A DNA stretch of 64,000 nt from Kitasatospora sp. NA04385 (GCF_013364235.1 NZ_CP054919.1:5054295-5118294); one strand, 5' to 3'. Numbered from the stretch's first letter, positions 1 to 8,559 are shown. Made by a program: numbers and translations. The notes: generated by a model from the sequence alone, not told the origin.

Positions 1-1
1 C

Positions 2-166
2 GTCCGGGTCGAGGGCACCGGCTTCTTCGCCCGCTGCCTCCAGCACGAGACCGACCACCTGTACGGGTACCTGTACATCGACCGGCTCTCCAAGCGCGAC
101 CGCAAGGACGCGCTGCGGCAGATGGCCGACGGCACCCCCAAGTACGCGACCGTCCCGAACGACTGA
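2..166 (+). CDS. def: Peptide deformylase, C-terminal fragment
   Basis: This is the last 54 codons of a gene that begins before the window. The fragment contains the deformylase metal-binding helix motif HETDHLYGYLYIDRL, in which HExxH supplies two metal ligands and the general base (here HETDH). Deformylases remove the N-formyl group from nascent proteins in the cytoplasm. The reading frame ends in TGA and is followed by a strong bidirectional hairpin shared with convergent nrdB. The start and upstream region cannot be seen. Confidence 0.9.
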   Translation, partial: VRVEGTGFFARCLQHETDHLYGYLYIDRLSKRDRKDALRQMADGTPKYATVPND

Positions 167-184
167 CGGTCCGGCCGTAGCGCG

Positions 185-220
185 CGAAGGGCCGCACCCC
201 CGCGGGGGTGCGGCCCTTCG
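185..220. terminator. Bidirectional hairpin terminator between def and nrdB
   Basis: A perfect 36-bp palindrome (arms CGAAGGGCCGCACCCCCG and its complement) lies between the convergent def and nrdB stop codons. It has no U-tract, as is usual for streptomycete terminators. Confidence 0.8.
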
Positions 221-240
221 CCCTGCGGCCCGGAAGCGGC

Positions 241-1260
241 CTAGAAGTCGTCGTCGAAGGAGACCGAGCCCTCGACGGCGATCTGGTAGGCGGAGACCCG
301 GCGCTCGAAGAAGTTGGTCAGCTCCTGGACGTTCTGCAGCTCCATGAAGCCGAACGGGTTGGTGGAGCCGTACCGGATCGGCAGACCGAGGCGGGCCAGG
401 CGCTGGTCGGCGACGGCCTGGAGGTACTCGCGCATCGAGTCGGTGTTCATGCCGGGCAGGCCCTCGCCGCACAGGTCGCGGGCGAACTGGAGCTCGGCCT
501 CGACGGCCTCCTCCAGCATCTCGGTGACCTGCTGGGCCATCTTGTCGTCGAAGAGGTCGGGCTCCTCCTCGCGGACGGTGTCGACCACCGAGAACGCGAA
601 GTCCATGTGCATCGACTCGTCGCGGAACACCCAGTTGGTGCCGGTGGCCAGGCCGTGCAGCAGGCCGCGGCTGCGGAACCAGTACACGTAGGCGAAGGCG
701 CCGTAGAAGAACAGGCCCTCGACGCAGGCCGCGAAGCAGATCAGGTTGAGCAGGAAGGCCCGGCGGTCCTCCTTGGTCTGCAGCGAGTCGAGGTGGTCGA
801 CCGCGTTCATGTATGTGAAGCAGAACTGGGCCTTCTGCGCGATGGAGGGGATGTTCTCCACCGCGGCGAAGGCGGCGTTGCGGTCCTCCGGGTCGGGCAG
901 GTAGGTGTCCAGCAGCGTCAGGTAGAACTGGACGTGCACGGCCTCCTCGAACAGCTGCCGCGACAGGTAGAGCCGGGCCTCGGGGGAGTTGATGTGCTTG
1001 TAGAGGCTCAGCACCACGTTGTTGGCGACGATCGAGTCACCGGTGGCGAAGAACGCGACCAGCCGGCCGATCATGTGCCGCTCGCCCTCGGAGAGCTTGG
1101 CGAGGTCGGCGACGTCGGAGTGCAGGTCCACCTCCTCCACGGTCCAGGTGTTCTTGATCGCGTCCCGGTACCGGTCGTAGAACGACGGGTAGCGCATCGG
1201 ACGGAGCGTCAGCTCGAAGCCCGGGTCGAGCAGCATCTTCTTCTGGTCTTCGGTGCTCAT
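241..1260 (-). CDS. nrdB: Class Ia ribonucleotide reductase, beta (radical) subunit
   Basis: The 339-residue product is the small subunit that houses the di-iron/radical cofactor of aerobic class Ia ribonucleotide reductase and works with NrdA to make deoxyribonucleotides. Iron-ligand motifs typical of the family are visible: EEAVHVQFY, VEGLFFYGAF and DESMHMDF. The acidic C-terminal tail ending SFDDDF would dock to NrdA. The ATG overlaps the nrdA stop by one base (TAATG), so translation is probably coupled and the two genes form one operon. The gene ends at a hairpin shared with def. Streptomycetes usually carry a class II enzyme (NrdJ) as well, elsewhere in the genome. No nrdS-type regulator follows nrdB here. 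Confidence 0.95.
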   Translation of the reverse strand: MSTEDQKKMLLDPGFELTLRPMRYPSFYDRYRDAIKNTWTVEEVDLHSDVADLAKLSEGERHMIGRLVAFFATGDSIVANNVVLSLYKHINSPEARLYLSRQLFEEAVHVQFYLTLLDTYLPDPEDRNAAFAAVENIPSIAQKAQFCFTYMNAVDHLDSLQTKEDRRAFLLNLICFAACVEGLFFYGAFAYVYWFRSRGLLHGLATGTNWVFRDESMHMDFAFSVVDTVREEEPDLFDDKMAQQVTEMLEEAVEAELQFARDLCGEGLPGMNTDSMREYLQAVADQRLARLGLPIRYGSTNPFGFMELQNVQELTNFFERRVSAYQIAVEGSVSFDDDF

Positions 1261-3674
1261 TACTGGCAGGCCTCGCAGGACTCGGGGTTCTCCAGCGAGC
1301 AGGCGATGGCGTCCTGCTCGGCCTGGGAGAGGGCGGGGGTCTGCACCGGGACGGGGGCGGCGGTGCGGGCGGCTCCGGACGCGGCCTGGGCGATCCGGGT
1401 CGCCGGGCGGGAGCGCAGGTAGTAGGTGGTCTTCAGACCGACCTTCCACGCGTAGGAGTACATCGAGGAGAGCTTGCCGATGGTCGGCGCGGCCATGAAC
1501 AGGTTCAGCGACTGGCTCTGGTCGATGTACGGCTGGCGGGCGGCGGCCAGGTCGATCAGCGCGCGCTGCGGCAGCTCCCACGCGGTGCGGTACAGCGAAC
1601 GGACCTCCTGCGGCAGCCAGTTGAACTCCTGGATGGAGCCGTTGGCGTCGCGCAGCGCGTCCCGGGTCTGCTGGTCCCAGACGCCGAGCTCCTTGAGCTC
1701 GCGCACCAGGTACGGGTTGACCTGGAGGAACTCGCCGGAGAGGGTCTCGCGCTTGAACAGGTTGGAGACCTGCGGCTCGATGCACTCGTAGACGCCGGCG
1801 ATGGACGCGATGGTCGCGGTCGGGGCGATGGCGAGCAGCAGCGAGTTGCGCAGGCCCACCTCGGCGATCCGGGCGCGCAGCGCGTCCCAGCGCCCGGTCC
1901 ACTGCGGGGTGGCCGCACCGAAGTGGTCGACGTGCAGCTGGCCGCGGGCGGCGCGGGTCTCGCCGTACGCCTCGTGCCGGCCGAACTTCTCGGCCAGGTC
2001 GGCGGAGCGCTCGTACGCGGTGAGCATGATGCGCTCGGCGATCAGGGTGGAGAGGGCGACCGCCTCGGCGGAGTCGAAGTCGATCCGCAGCTGGAAGAAG
2101 ACGTCCTGCAGGCCCATCACGCCCAGGCCGACCGGGCGCCAGCGGGAGTTGGACGTCCCGGCCTCGGTGGTCGGGTAGAAGTTGATGTCGATCACGCGGT
2201 CGAGGAAGGTCACCGCGGTGCGGACGGTGGCGTCCAGGCGGTCCCAGTCCATCGCGTTCAGCAGGTCGGCGGCGGTGGCGCCGGGGGCGACGTGCGCGCC
2301 CAGGTTGACCGAGCCGAGGTTGCAGACCGCGGTCTCCGAGTCGTCGGTGACCTCCAGGATCTCGGTGCACAGGTTCGAGGAGTGCACCGTGCGGCCCGGC
2401 AGCGCGGTCTGGTTGGCGGCCCGGTTGGAGGCATCCTTGAAGGTCATCCAGCCGTTGCCGGTCTGCGCCAGGGTGCGCATCATCCGGGCGTACAGGGTCT
2501 GCGCGGGGATGGTGCGCACGGCCTTGCCCGCCAGTTCGGCCTTGACGTACGCGGCGTCGAACTCGGCGCCCCACAGGTCGACCAGCTCCGGCACGTCCGC
2601 CGGGGAGAACAGCGACCAGTCGGCGTTGGCGTTGACCCGGCGCATGAACTCGTCCGGGATCCAGTGCGCCAGGTTCAGGTTGTGGGTGCGCCGGGCCTCC
2701 TCGCCGGTGTTGTCGCGGAGCTCCAGGAACTCCTCGATGTCGGCGTGCCAGGTCTCCAGGTACACGCAGGCCGCGCCCTTGCGCCGGCCGCCCTGGTTGA
2801 CCGCCGCCACGGAGGAGTCCAGGGTGCGCAGGAACGGCACGATGCCGTTGGACTGGCCGTTGGTGCCGCGGATCAGCGAGCCGCGCGAGCGGATCCGCGA
2901 GTAGGACAGGCCGATGCCGCCGGCGTGCTTGGACAGCCGGGCGATCTGCGCGTACCGGTTGTAGATCGAGTCCAGGTTGTCCAGCGGCGAGTCCAGCAGG
3001 TAGCAGGAGGACATCTGCGGGTGCCGGGTGCCGGAGTTGAACAGCGTCGGGGAGCTGGTCAGGTACTCCAGGCGGCTCATCAGGGTGTACAGCTCGGCGA
3101 CCTCGCGCACCGACTCCTCGGAGGTTCCCACCGCCAGGCCCGCCGCCACGCGGAGCAGGAAGTGCTGCGGGGTCTCGACCACCTTGCGGGTGATCGGGTG
3201 GCGCAGCAGGTAGCGGGACTGCACGGTGCGCAGGCCGAAGTACTCGAAGCGGTCGTCGCCGGCCTCGTCGATCAGCGAGTCGAACAGGTCGGCGTGCTCG
3301 GCCACGAACGCGGCGGTGGCGTTGCCGATCAGGCCCTCGGCGTGGCCCACGGCCACCGAGGAGGAGAACGAGGTGACGTGCTGGGTGGCGGCCTCGTCGC
3401 GGATCTCCAGCGCCAGCAGGCGGGCGGCCAGCTTCGAGTACTGCGGGTCCTCGGCGATCATCGACGCGGCGGCCTCCACGGCCAGCCCGCGCAGCTCGGC
3501 GAAGTCCGAACCGGCGTGGCGGCCGCGCAGCGCGGCGGCGGCGACGTGGCCGGGGTCCACCTGGGGGAGGTCGGTGCTGCGGTCGGTGAGCAGCCGGAGC
3601 AGCGCCGCACCGGGATCGGTGAAGGCGTCGGCGGATCCCTGGGACGGCAGGGTGACTGAGGCGGCGACGGTCAA
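1260..3674 (-). CDS. nrdA: Class Ia ribonucleotide reductase, alpha (catalytic) subunit
   Basis: The 804-residue large subunit reduces ribonucleoside diphosphates. Catalytic motifs are present: SSCYLL and VCNLGSVNL (active-site cysteines), NLCTEI (Asn/Cys/Glu catalytic triad), and a C-terminal CEAC pair that relays electrons from thioredoxin or glutaredoxin. The chosen start is TTG at 3674, because it has the Shine-Dalgarno run AGGAGAG about nine bases upstream and the frame is open to it; no better ATG is seen. The gene leads an nrdAB operon. Its 5' leader holds a cobalamin riboswitch, and the promoter region carries two NrdR-like boxes. Known biology (Streptomyces class Ia genes are repressed when B12 allows the class II enzyme to work) fits this arrangement. 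Confidence 0.95.
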   Translation of the reverse strand: MTVAASVTLPSQGSADAFTDPGAALLRLLTDRSTDLPQVDPGHVAAAALRGRHAGSDFAELRGLAVEAAASMIAEDPQYSKLAARLLALEIRDEAATQHVTSFSSSVAVGHAEGLIGNATAAFVAEHADLFDSLIDEAGDDRFEYFGLRTVQSRYLLRHPITRKVVETPQHFLLRVAAGLAVGTSEESVREVAELYTLMSRLEYLTSSPTLFNSGTRHPQMSSCYLLDSPLDNLDSIYNRYAQIARLSKHAGGIGLSYSRIRSRGSLIRGTNGQSNGIVPFLRTLDSSVAAVNQGGRRKGAACVYLETWHADIEEFLELRDNTGEEARRTHNLNLAHWIPDEFMRRVNANADWSLFSPADVPELVDLWGAEFDAAYVKAELAGKAVRTIPAQTLYARMMRTLAQTGNGWMTFKDASNRAANQTALPGRTVHSSNLCTEILEVTDDSETAVCNLGSVNLGAHVAPGATAADLLNAMDWDRLDATVRTAVTFLDRVIDINFYPTTEAGTSNSRWRPVGLGVMGLQDVFFQLRIDFDSAEAVALSTLIAERIMLTAYERSADLAEKFGRHEAYGETRAARGQLHVDHFGAATPQWTGRWDALRARIAEVGLRNSLLLAIAPTATIASIAGVYECIEPQVSNLFKRETLSGEFLQVNPYLVRELKELGVWDQQTRDALRDANGSIQEFNWLPQEVRSLYRTAWELPQRALIDLAAARQPYIDQSQSLNLFMAAPTIGKLSSMYSYAWKVGLKTTYYLRSRPATRIAQAASGAARTAAPVPVQTPALSQAEQDAIACSLENPESCEACQ

Positions 3675-3851
3675 GGCGCACTCTCTCCTGTGGCGGCGGC
3701 GGACGTGGCTCTACGGGTGTCCGGCACCGCACGCGGCCAGGGGAGGGCAGCACGAAGGAACGAGAACGCGTTCCGGCGCGCCGAAGACCACCCCCGGTCC
3801 GCCCGCGAGACCGGACGGCAAAGCTGTGCTGCATGGCGTCTGCGGGGATGC

Positions 3852-3958
3852 CGTGTCGCACACCGTCGGCAGGTCCTCGGACTCCGCGGGCGTCGCTACA
3901 GCCCGCTCACCGTTGCGGGGCAGTCCCGGATTCTCACCGGATTCCCCTGCGTCGACAG
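3852..3958 (-). ncRNA. Cobalamin (B12) riboswitch in the nrdAB leader
   Basis: Read on the minus strand, the leader contains the conserved cobalamin aptamer elements in order: GGGGAATCCGGTGAGAATCC, then GGGACTGCCCCGCAACGGTG (the B12 box region), then AGTCCGAGGACCTGCC. A short P1 helix (TGTCG with CGACA, forward positions about 3953-3957 and 3854-3858) closes it. The aptamer lies about 180 nt upstream of the nrdA TTG. A downstream hairpin (CCGGTC at 3794-3799 with GACCGG at 3809-3814) may belong to the expression platform. By analogy with Streptomyces nrdABS, B12 binding would switch the class Ia operon off. Confidence 0.92.
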
Positions 3959-3966
3959 CGAGAGTG

Positions 3967-4014
3967 AGCATACATGTAGTGGCGGCTGGAGCTGGAAGCA
4001 CCAGATGTAGTAGC
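3967..4014 (-). promoter_or_regulatory. Two NrdR-like boxes upstream of nrdAB
   Basis: Two related sites share the core ATGTAGT on the + strand (3974-3980 in CATACATGTAGTGG, and 4005-4011 in CACCAGATGTAGTAG). The cores are exactly 31 bp apart, the three-helical-turn spacing known for NrdR box pairs. They sit immediately upstream of the riboswitch, where the nrdAB promoter is expected. NrdR is a Zn-ribbon/ATP-cone repressor that senses nucleotide pools. The identification rests on motif and spacing only. Confidence 0.65.
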
Positions 4015-4181
4015 GCGTGTCGCGTCGGCGGCGCCGCGCGTAGACAACGAAAACCGCCCGCCGGAGCCCGACCCGGGCCCCGGCGAAGTCCGGTCGGAGC
4101 CCGGTCGAAGTCCGGTCGGAGCCCGGCGGCGGCATCGTCGGCAGGCGAAAGAGCGGTGAGGGGACCGGGGACTCCCGGGCC

Positions 4182-4688
4182 TCAGAACCGCATCGTGTAG
4201 ACCAGCAGGTCGGTGCCGGGCGTCGGCGACCAGTCCCGCTCGGGGCTGCGGACGAAGCCCAGCGCGGCGTAGATCCGGTGCGCGGCGGTCATCGCCGGAC
4301 GGGTGGAGAACGCCATCCCGGCCAGCCCGAGTTCCCGGCTGCGGCCGATCGCGGCCTCCACCAGCGCCCGGCCGACGCCGCGGCCGCGGGCCGCCGCGCC
4401 GACCGCGAGCATCCGGATCTCGCCCTCGGCGGGCCCGGCGACGTCCGCCCAGGCGGTGCCGCCGGGGGCGAAGGTCACGCAGCCGAGCACGGCTCCGGCG
4501 TCGTCGACGGCGACCAGGAGCTCGGCCTCCCGGCCGCGGCGGGCGGCGTCGCGCAGGAGCTCGACGTACGGCGAGTCGGGGCGGGTGTGGCCGTCGCCGA
4601 CGAAGGCCTCGACGCTGACCTCCCCGGCTCCGGCGAGGTCGCGGTCGAGGGCGCGGCGGACGAGCGGGCGGACGGTCGGGGAGCGCAT
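4182..4688 (-). CDS. GNAT family N-acetyltransferase
   Basis: The 168-residue single-domain protein has the acetyl-CoA-binding motif A as MLAVGAAARGRGVGRALVEAA (about residues 93-113) and the motif B region HRIYAALGFVRSP near the C-terminus. It therefore probably transfers an acetyl group to a small-molecule amine or a protein N-terminus, but the substrate cannot be told from sequence. It starts with ATG at 4688 and is separated from nrdA by about 500 bp of regulatory DNA. There is no obvious operon partner. Confidence 0.8.
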   Translation of the reverse strand: MRSPTVRPLVRRALDRDLAGAGEVSVEAFVGDGHTRPDSPYVELLRDAARRGREAELLVAVDDAGAVLGCVTFAPGGTAWADVAGPAEGEIRMLAVGAAARGRGVGRALVEAAIGRSRELGLAGMAFSTRPAMTAAHRIYAALGFVRSPERDWSPTPGTDLLVYTMRF

Positions 4689-4870
4689 CCGGCCAGTGTG
4701 CCGGAACGGCCGCGGCGCGGGTCCGCCAGGTCCGGGTCGAACGGGTAGCCGGTCGGGCGGTGCGCGTTGTCGCGGCCGTGGCGGCCGTTGCGGTCCAGGT
4801 CGCGGCCGACCAGGACGCCGAGGAGTCCGAAACTGCCGATGAGGCCCAGCAGGGCGAGCGCGGTGGTCAT
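4475..4870 (-). CDS. Possible small membrane protein (doubtful ORF)
   Basis: An open frame begins at ATG 4870 with a hydrophobic N-terminal segment (MTTALALLGLIGSFGLLGVLV) followed by a charged stretch (GRDLDRNGRHGRD), which resembles a one-helix membrane protein. From about 4690 onward the frame overlaps the GNAT gene out of frame and looks like shadow coding, so the real C-terminus is uncertain. The nearest ribosome-binding sequence is too close to the ATG. It would be divergent from the GlxA-type regulator across a palindromic operator. I cannot assign a function. Confidence 0.25.
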   Translation of the reverse strand: MTTALALLGLIGSFGLLGVLVGRDLDRNGRHGRDNAHRPTGYPFDPDLADPRRGRSGTLAGCAPRPSARSSAAPSTATSPEPGRSASRPSSATATPAPTRRTSSSCATPPAAAGRPSSWSPSTTPEPCSAA

Positions 4871-4904
4871 GGCTCCACTGTCCCGCCGGGAGCGGGCCGG
4901 GACG

Positions 4905-4943
4905 AGTGGCAGGAACGCACCATTGCCACGAAATCCTGCCACT
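4905..4943. promoter_or_regulatory. Perfect 10-bp inverted repeat upstream of the GlxA-type regulator
   Basis: AGTGGCAGGA (4905-4914) and TCCTGCCACT (4934-4943) form a perfect inverted repeat ending 14 bp before the regulator's ATG. Each half resembles the AdpA-type motif TGGCSNGWWY with one mismatch, and AdpA shares the regulator's domain architecture. An autoregulatory operator is the simplest reading. Confidence 0.55.
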
Positions 4944-4957
4944 GCGATGCTGGGCGG

Positions 4958-5941
4958 ATGCGGAAGCTGGAGAACGTCGCCGTCGTGGTGCTGGAGGAGA
5001 TCCACCCCTTCGAACTGGGGGTGGCCTGCGAGGTGTTCGGCCTGGACCGGAGCGACTCCGGCCTGCCGGTCTACGACTTCGCCCTGGTCGGCGACCGGCC
5101 CGGGCCGATGCGCACCCACGCGGGCTTCACCCTCGACGTCCCGCACGGGCCCGAGCGGATCGCCGGGGCCGACCTGGTGATCGCCACCGCCACCGGCGTC
5201 CGCGAGCACTACCCCGAGGAGCTCTGCGCGGCGCTGCGGGCCGCCCACGACCGCGGCGCCCACCTGCTGTCGATCTGCTCCGGCAGCTTCCTGCTCGGCG
5301 CGGCCGGGCTGCTCGACGGCCGCCGCTGCACCACCCACTGGCGCTACGCCGCCCTGATGGCCGAGCGCTTCCCGCTGACCACCGTCGAACCCGACGTGCT
5401 GTACGTCGACGACCACCCCGTGATCACCTCGGCCGGCACCGCCGCGGGCATCGACGCCTGCCTGCACCTGGTCCGCAAGGTGCAGGGCGCCGAGGTGGCC
5501 CGGGAGATCGCCCGCCGGATGGTGGTCGCCCCGCACCGCGACGGCGGGCAGGCCCAGTTCATCAACCGCCCGCTGCCCGAGGCCGACGGCGAGTCGCTGG
5601 CCGGGGTGCTGGAGTGGATGCGCCACCACGTCGACCGGGAGACCGGCGTCGACCAGCTGGCCCGGCTCGCCCACATGTCGCCGCGCACCTTCGCCCGCCG
5701 CTTCCGCCAGGAGACCGGCACCACCCCGCACCGCTGGCTCACCGGCCAGCGGGTGCTGCTCGCCCAGCGCCTGCTGGAGTCCACCGGGCAGAGCGTGGAC
5801 GAGGTCGCCGCCCGCTGCGGCTTCGGCAACGCCGCCGCGCTGCGGCACCACTTCGGCCGCCGGCTCGGCACCACCCCGCAGGCCTACCGGCGGGCGTTCG
5901 GCGGCCCGGCGCGGCCCGTCGAACCGGAGCCCGCGGGCTGA
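4958..5941 (+). CDS. GlxA-family transcriptional regulator (DJ-1/PfpI-like + AraC HTH)
   Basis: The 327-residue protein has an N-terminal class I glutamine-amidotransferase-like (DJ-1/PfpI) domain at about residues 5-175, with the nucleophile-elbow-like sequence SICSGSFLLGAAGLL. A double AraC/XylS helix-turn-helix occupies about residues 220-315 (LARLAHMSPRTFARRFRQET and VDEVAARCGFGNAAALRHHF). This is the AdpA/GlxA architecture. Such proteins are DNA-binding activators or repressors, and the PfpI-like domain is usually non-enzymatic. ATG 4958 was chosen because homology to the family starts there. A perfect inverted repeat lies just upstream. Target genes are unknown; the family includes AdpA, but this is not obviously its orthologue. 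Confidence 0.85.
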   Translation: MRKLENVAVVVLEEIHPFELGVACEVFGLDRSDSGLPVYDFALVGDRPGPMRTHAGFTLDVPHGPERIAGADLVIATATGVREHYPEELCAALRAAHDRGAHLLSICSGSFLLGAAGLLDGRRCTTHWRYAALMAERFPLTTVEPDVLYVDDHPVITSAGTAAGIDACLHLVRKVQGAEVAREIARRMVVAPHRDGGQAQFINRPLPEADGESLAGVLEWMRHHVDRETGVDQLARLAHMSPRTFARRFRQETGTTPHRWLTGQRVLLAQRLLESTGQSVDEVAARCGFGNAAALRHHFGRRLGTTPQAYRRAFGGPARPVEPEPAG

Positions 5942-6015
5942 GGCGGCGGCGGGCAGTGGGGGACGGCGGGCAGCGGGCAGCCGGGGAGGGGCAGCCGGGG
6001 ACGGCCGGGGCGGGG

Positions 6016-6774
6016 TCAGCCCGACAGGTGGCCGGTCTGGTTCCAGCCGGCCGGCCGCAGCCGCCCGTCGCGGGCCCGCCACACGCTGGTCGAGCAGTTC
6101 GCCACCGGGTCCAGTGCGAGCAGCTCCTGCTCGGGCAGCCGGTCCAGCACGTGCCGCAGCATCAGCACGGTGCAGTCGTGCGCCACCACCAGCACCGGCC
6201 GCCCCGCCTCCTCCTCGCCCAGGTCGCGCAGCAGGTCGCGCACCCGCAGCGCCACGTCCAGCCAGGACTCCCCGCCGGGCGGCCGGTAGTACAGCTCGCC
6301 CATCCGCCGCCGCCGCTCGGCCTCCGCCGGGTGGTCGCGCTCGATCGCCGCCTTGGTGAGCATCTCCAGCACGCCCAGCTCCCGGTCCCGCAGCCGCTCG
6401 TCGTAGCGCACCGCCAGCCCCACCGGGACGCCGCCCAGCCCGGACGCCTGGGCCAGCGCGATCCGGGCGGTCTCCGCGGTGCGCACGTACGGGGAGCACC
6501 ACACCGAGCGGGGCCGGTCGGCGGGCGGCCGGGCGGCCCACCAGCGCCCCAGCTCGCGGGCCTGGTCCTGGCCGTGCAGGGAGAGCGGGATGTCGGCGTC
6601 CCGGCAGGTGATCGGGACGGTGAGCGCCCCGCTGGCGTCCGCGTGGCGGAACTCCACGTTGGCGGTCGACTCGCCGTGCCGGGTGGCGACCAGCACCGAG
6701 GGCAGGCGGCCGGTTCTGTCCGGTTCCGCGTCCTCGGGACGGTGTCCGTTGCGTACCGTGGTGAGGTCGGTCAT
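6016..6774 (-). CDS. Histidine phosphatase (phosphoglycerate-mutase superfamily) protein
   Basis: The 252-residue protein carries the RHG catalytic signature (VATRHGESTAN, about residue 29), a conserved ERLRDRELG segment, and the second catalytic histidine in VVAHDCTVLMLRH. Members of this branch dephosphorylate small molecules or proteins through a phosphohistidine intermediate; the substrate here is unknown. ATG 6774 has a GGGGAG ribosome site nine bases upstream. The gene is monocistronic, facing the GlxA-type regulator tail to tail. The 74-bp gap to the regulator contains short GGGCAGC-type repeats and no clear terminator. Confidence 0.85.
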   Translation of the reverse strand: MTDLTTVRNGHRPEDAEPDRTGRLPSVLVATRHGESTANVEFRHADASGALTVPITCRDADIPLSLHGQDQARELGRWWAARPPADRPRSVWCSPYVRTAETARIALAQASGLGGVPVGLAVRYDERLRDRELGVLEMLTKAAIERDHPAEAERRRRMGELYYRPPGGESWLDVALRVRDLLRDLGEEEAGRPVLVVAHDCTVLMLRHVLDRLPEQELLALDPVANCSTSVWRARDGRLRPAGWNQTGHLSG

Positions 6775-6857
6775 GGCGGTGGCTCCCCGTGGTCGGTGGC
6801 GCGTGCGGTGGGTCGTCTCTCCCGGTCTCTCCGGTGGACGGGCGGCCCCAAACGGAA

Positions 6858-6931
6858 GGACGCGCCGCCACCCCAGTGTCGATCGGGGTGACGGCGCGTC
6901 CACAGGGCGCACGGCGCGACCGTGCGCGCCC
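6858..6931. terminator. Tandem hairpins downstream of the symporter operon
   Basis: A long inverted repeat (GGACGCGCCGCCACCCC at 6858 pairing with GGGGTGACGGCGCGTCC ending at 6901) is followed by a second hairpin (GGGCGCACGG / CCGTGCGCGCCC, 6905-6931). They lie just past the stop of the sodium:solute symporter. Confidence 0.7.
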
Positions 6932-6939
6932 CCGGTGCG

Positions 6940-8559
6940 TCAGTGCGCCGCCGCGGGCTGCGGAGCCTGCTCCACGGCCGCGTCGCCGGCCTCCGCGGAG
7001 TAGTCGGCCTTCGAGGTCTCGTCGGCGCCCTCGGGGGCCTTCAGGGCCCGCAGCACCAGCGTCAGGACCACCGCCACCACCAGGTTCAGCACGAACGCGG
7101 TCAGACCGATGTACCCGGTCTCCCCGATCACCGGGATCTTCGTGCTGTTGCCGCCGAAGTGCTTGGTCGCCGCCGAGGAGATCCCCCAGGCCTGCCACGT
7201 CCCGTACACCATGCCGACCGCCCAGCCCGCCAGCAGCGCCCAGCGGTGGAACCACCGGGTGAACAGGCCCGCCACCAGCGCCACCGCGGTCTGCAGGATC
7301 CACAGGCCGCCCAGCAGCTGGAAGTTGATCGCCACCTGCTTGTCCATCATCAGCACGAACACCAGCGCGCCGACCTTCACCAGCAGCGAGGCGATCTTCG
7401 CCACCCGGGTCTCCTCGGCCGGCGTCGCGGCCGGCTTCAGGAACTCCTTGTAGACGTTGCGGGTGAACAGGTTCGCCGCCGCGATCGACATGATCGCGGC
7501 CGGCACCAGCGCCCCGATCCCGATCGCCGCGAACGCCACCCCGGTGAACCAGGACGGGAACAGGTCCGCGAACAGCTGCGGCACCGCCAGCTGGCTGTTG
7601 TAGCCCTTGACGCCCTTGCCGACCCCGGCCGCGATGGCCATGAAGCCCAGCAGCGCCAGCAGGCCCAGCATCAGCGAGTACGCGGGCATGATCGCCATGT
7701 TCCGGCGCACCGTGTTGCGGGACTTCGACGCCAGCACGCCCGTCACCGAGTGCGGGTACATGAACAGCGCCAGCGCCGACCCGAACGCCAGCGTCGCGTA
7801 CGCCCACTGGCCGCTCGGCCCGACCACCAGCGCGCCGCTGGGCTTGCCGTTGGCGCCCGGGGTGGCGAACTTGTGCTGCGCGGCGTCGAAGATGTGCCCG
7901 AAGCCGCCCAGCCGCATCGGGATGTACACCACCGCCACGATGATCACGACGTAGATCAGCGCGTCCTTCACGAACGCGATCAGCGCCGGCGCCCGCAGGC
8001 CGGAGGAGTAGGTGTACGCGGCCAGCACGCCGAACGCGATGAACAGCGGCAGGTCCTTGAGGAACCAGTTCCCGCTGCCGCCCACCCCCAGGGTGTCCAG
8101 CACCGCCTGGATGCCCACCAGTTGCAGCGCGATGTACGGCATGGTCGCCAGGATGCCGGTCAGCGCCACCACCACCGACAGCGCCCGCGACCCGTACCGG
8201 CCGCGCACGAAGTCGGCCGGCGTCACGTACCCGTGCACCCGCGACACCGACCACAGCCGGGGCAGGAACAGGAACACCAGCGGGTACGCGATGATCGTGT
8301 ACGGCACCGCGAAGAAGCCCGCCGCGCCCGCCGCGTACACCGCCGCCGGGACCGCGATGAACGTGTACGCGGTGTACAGGTCGCCGCCGAGCAGGAACCA
8401 GGTCACCCAGGTGCCGAAGCTCCGGCCGCCCAGCCCCCACTCGTGCAGGTGCTGCGCGTCGGCCGCCCGCCGCCAGCGGGAGGCCAGGAAGCCCATCACC
8501 GTCACGGCGGCGAAGAACAGCAGGAAGACCGTCATCGCGGTCCAGTCCACGTGCTTCAC
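6940..8559 (-). CDS. Sodium:solute symporter (monocarboxylate-type)
   Basis: The 539-residue protein has about 13 hydrophobic segments and the SSS-family fold, starting with a short periplasmic N-terminus and the first helix (MTVFLLFFAAVTVMGFLASR). Conserved features include GGRSFGTWVTWFLLGGDLYTAYTF and the sugar/monocarboxylate symporter-like HGYVTPADFVRGRYGS. The C-terminal tail is acidic and Ala-rich. It would import a small carboxylate (for example pyruvate, lactate or acetate) driven by Na+ or H+. The upstream DUF3311 gene overlaps its ATG by four bases. A DUF3311 protein paired with an SSS permease is a known arrangement in which the small protein is thought to be an accessory subunit. 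Confidence 0.85.
   Translation of the reverse strand: MKHVDWTAMTVFLLFFAAVTVMGFLASRWRRAADAQHLHEWGLGGRSFGTWVTWFLLGGDLYTAYTFIAVPAAVYAAGAAGFFAVPYTIIAYPLVFLFLPRLWSVSRVHGYVTPADFVRGRYGSRALSVVVALTGILATMPYIALQLVGIQAVLDTLGVGGSGNWFLKDLPLFIAFGVLAAYTYSSGLRAPALIAFVKDALIYVVIIVAVVYIPMRLGGFGHIFDAAQHKFATPGANGKPSGALVVGPSGQWAYATLAFGSALALFMYPHSVTGVLASKSRNTVRRNMAIMPAYSLMLGLLALLGFMAIAAGVGKGVKGYNSQLAVPQLFADLFPSWFTGVAFAAIGIGALVPAAIMSIAAANLFTRNVYKEFLKPAATPAEETRVAKIASLLVKVGALVFVLMMDKQVAINFQLLGGLWILQTAVALVAGLFTRWFHRWALLAGWAVGMVYGTWQAWGISSAATKHFGGNSTKIPVIGETGYIGLTAFVLNLVVAVVLTLVLRALKAPEGADETSKADYSAEAGDAAVEQAPQPAAAH

Noticed and set aside
241..5941. The AraC-type gene at 4958-5941 as nrdS of an nrdABS operon
   Set aside because: It is upstream of and opposite to nrdAB, has its own palindromic operator, and a terminator directly follows nrdB.
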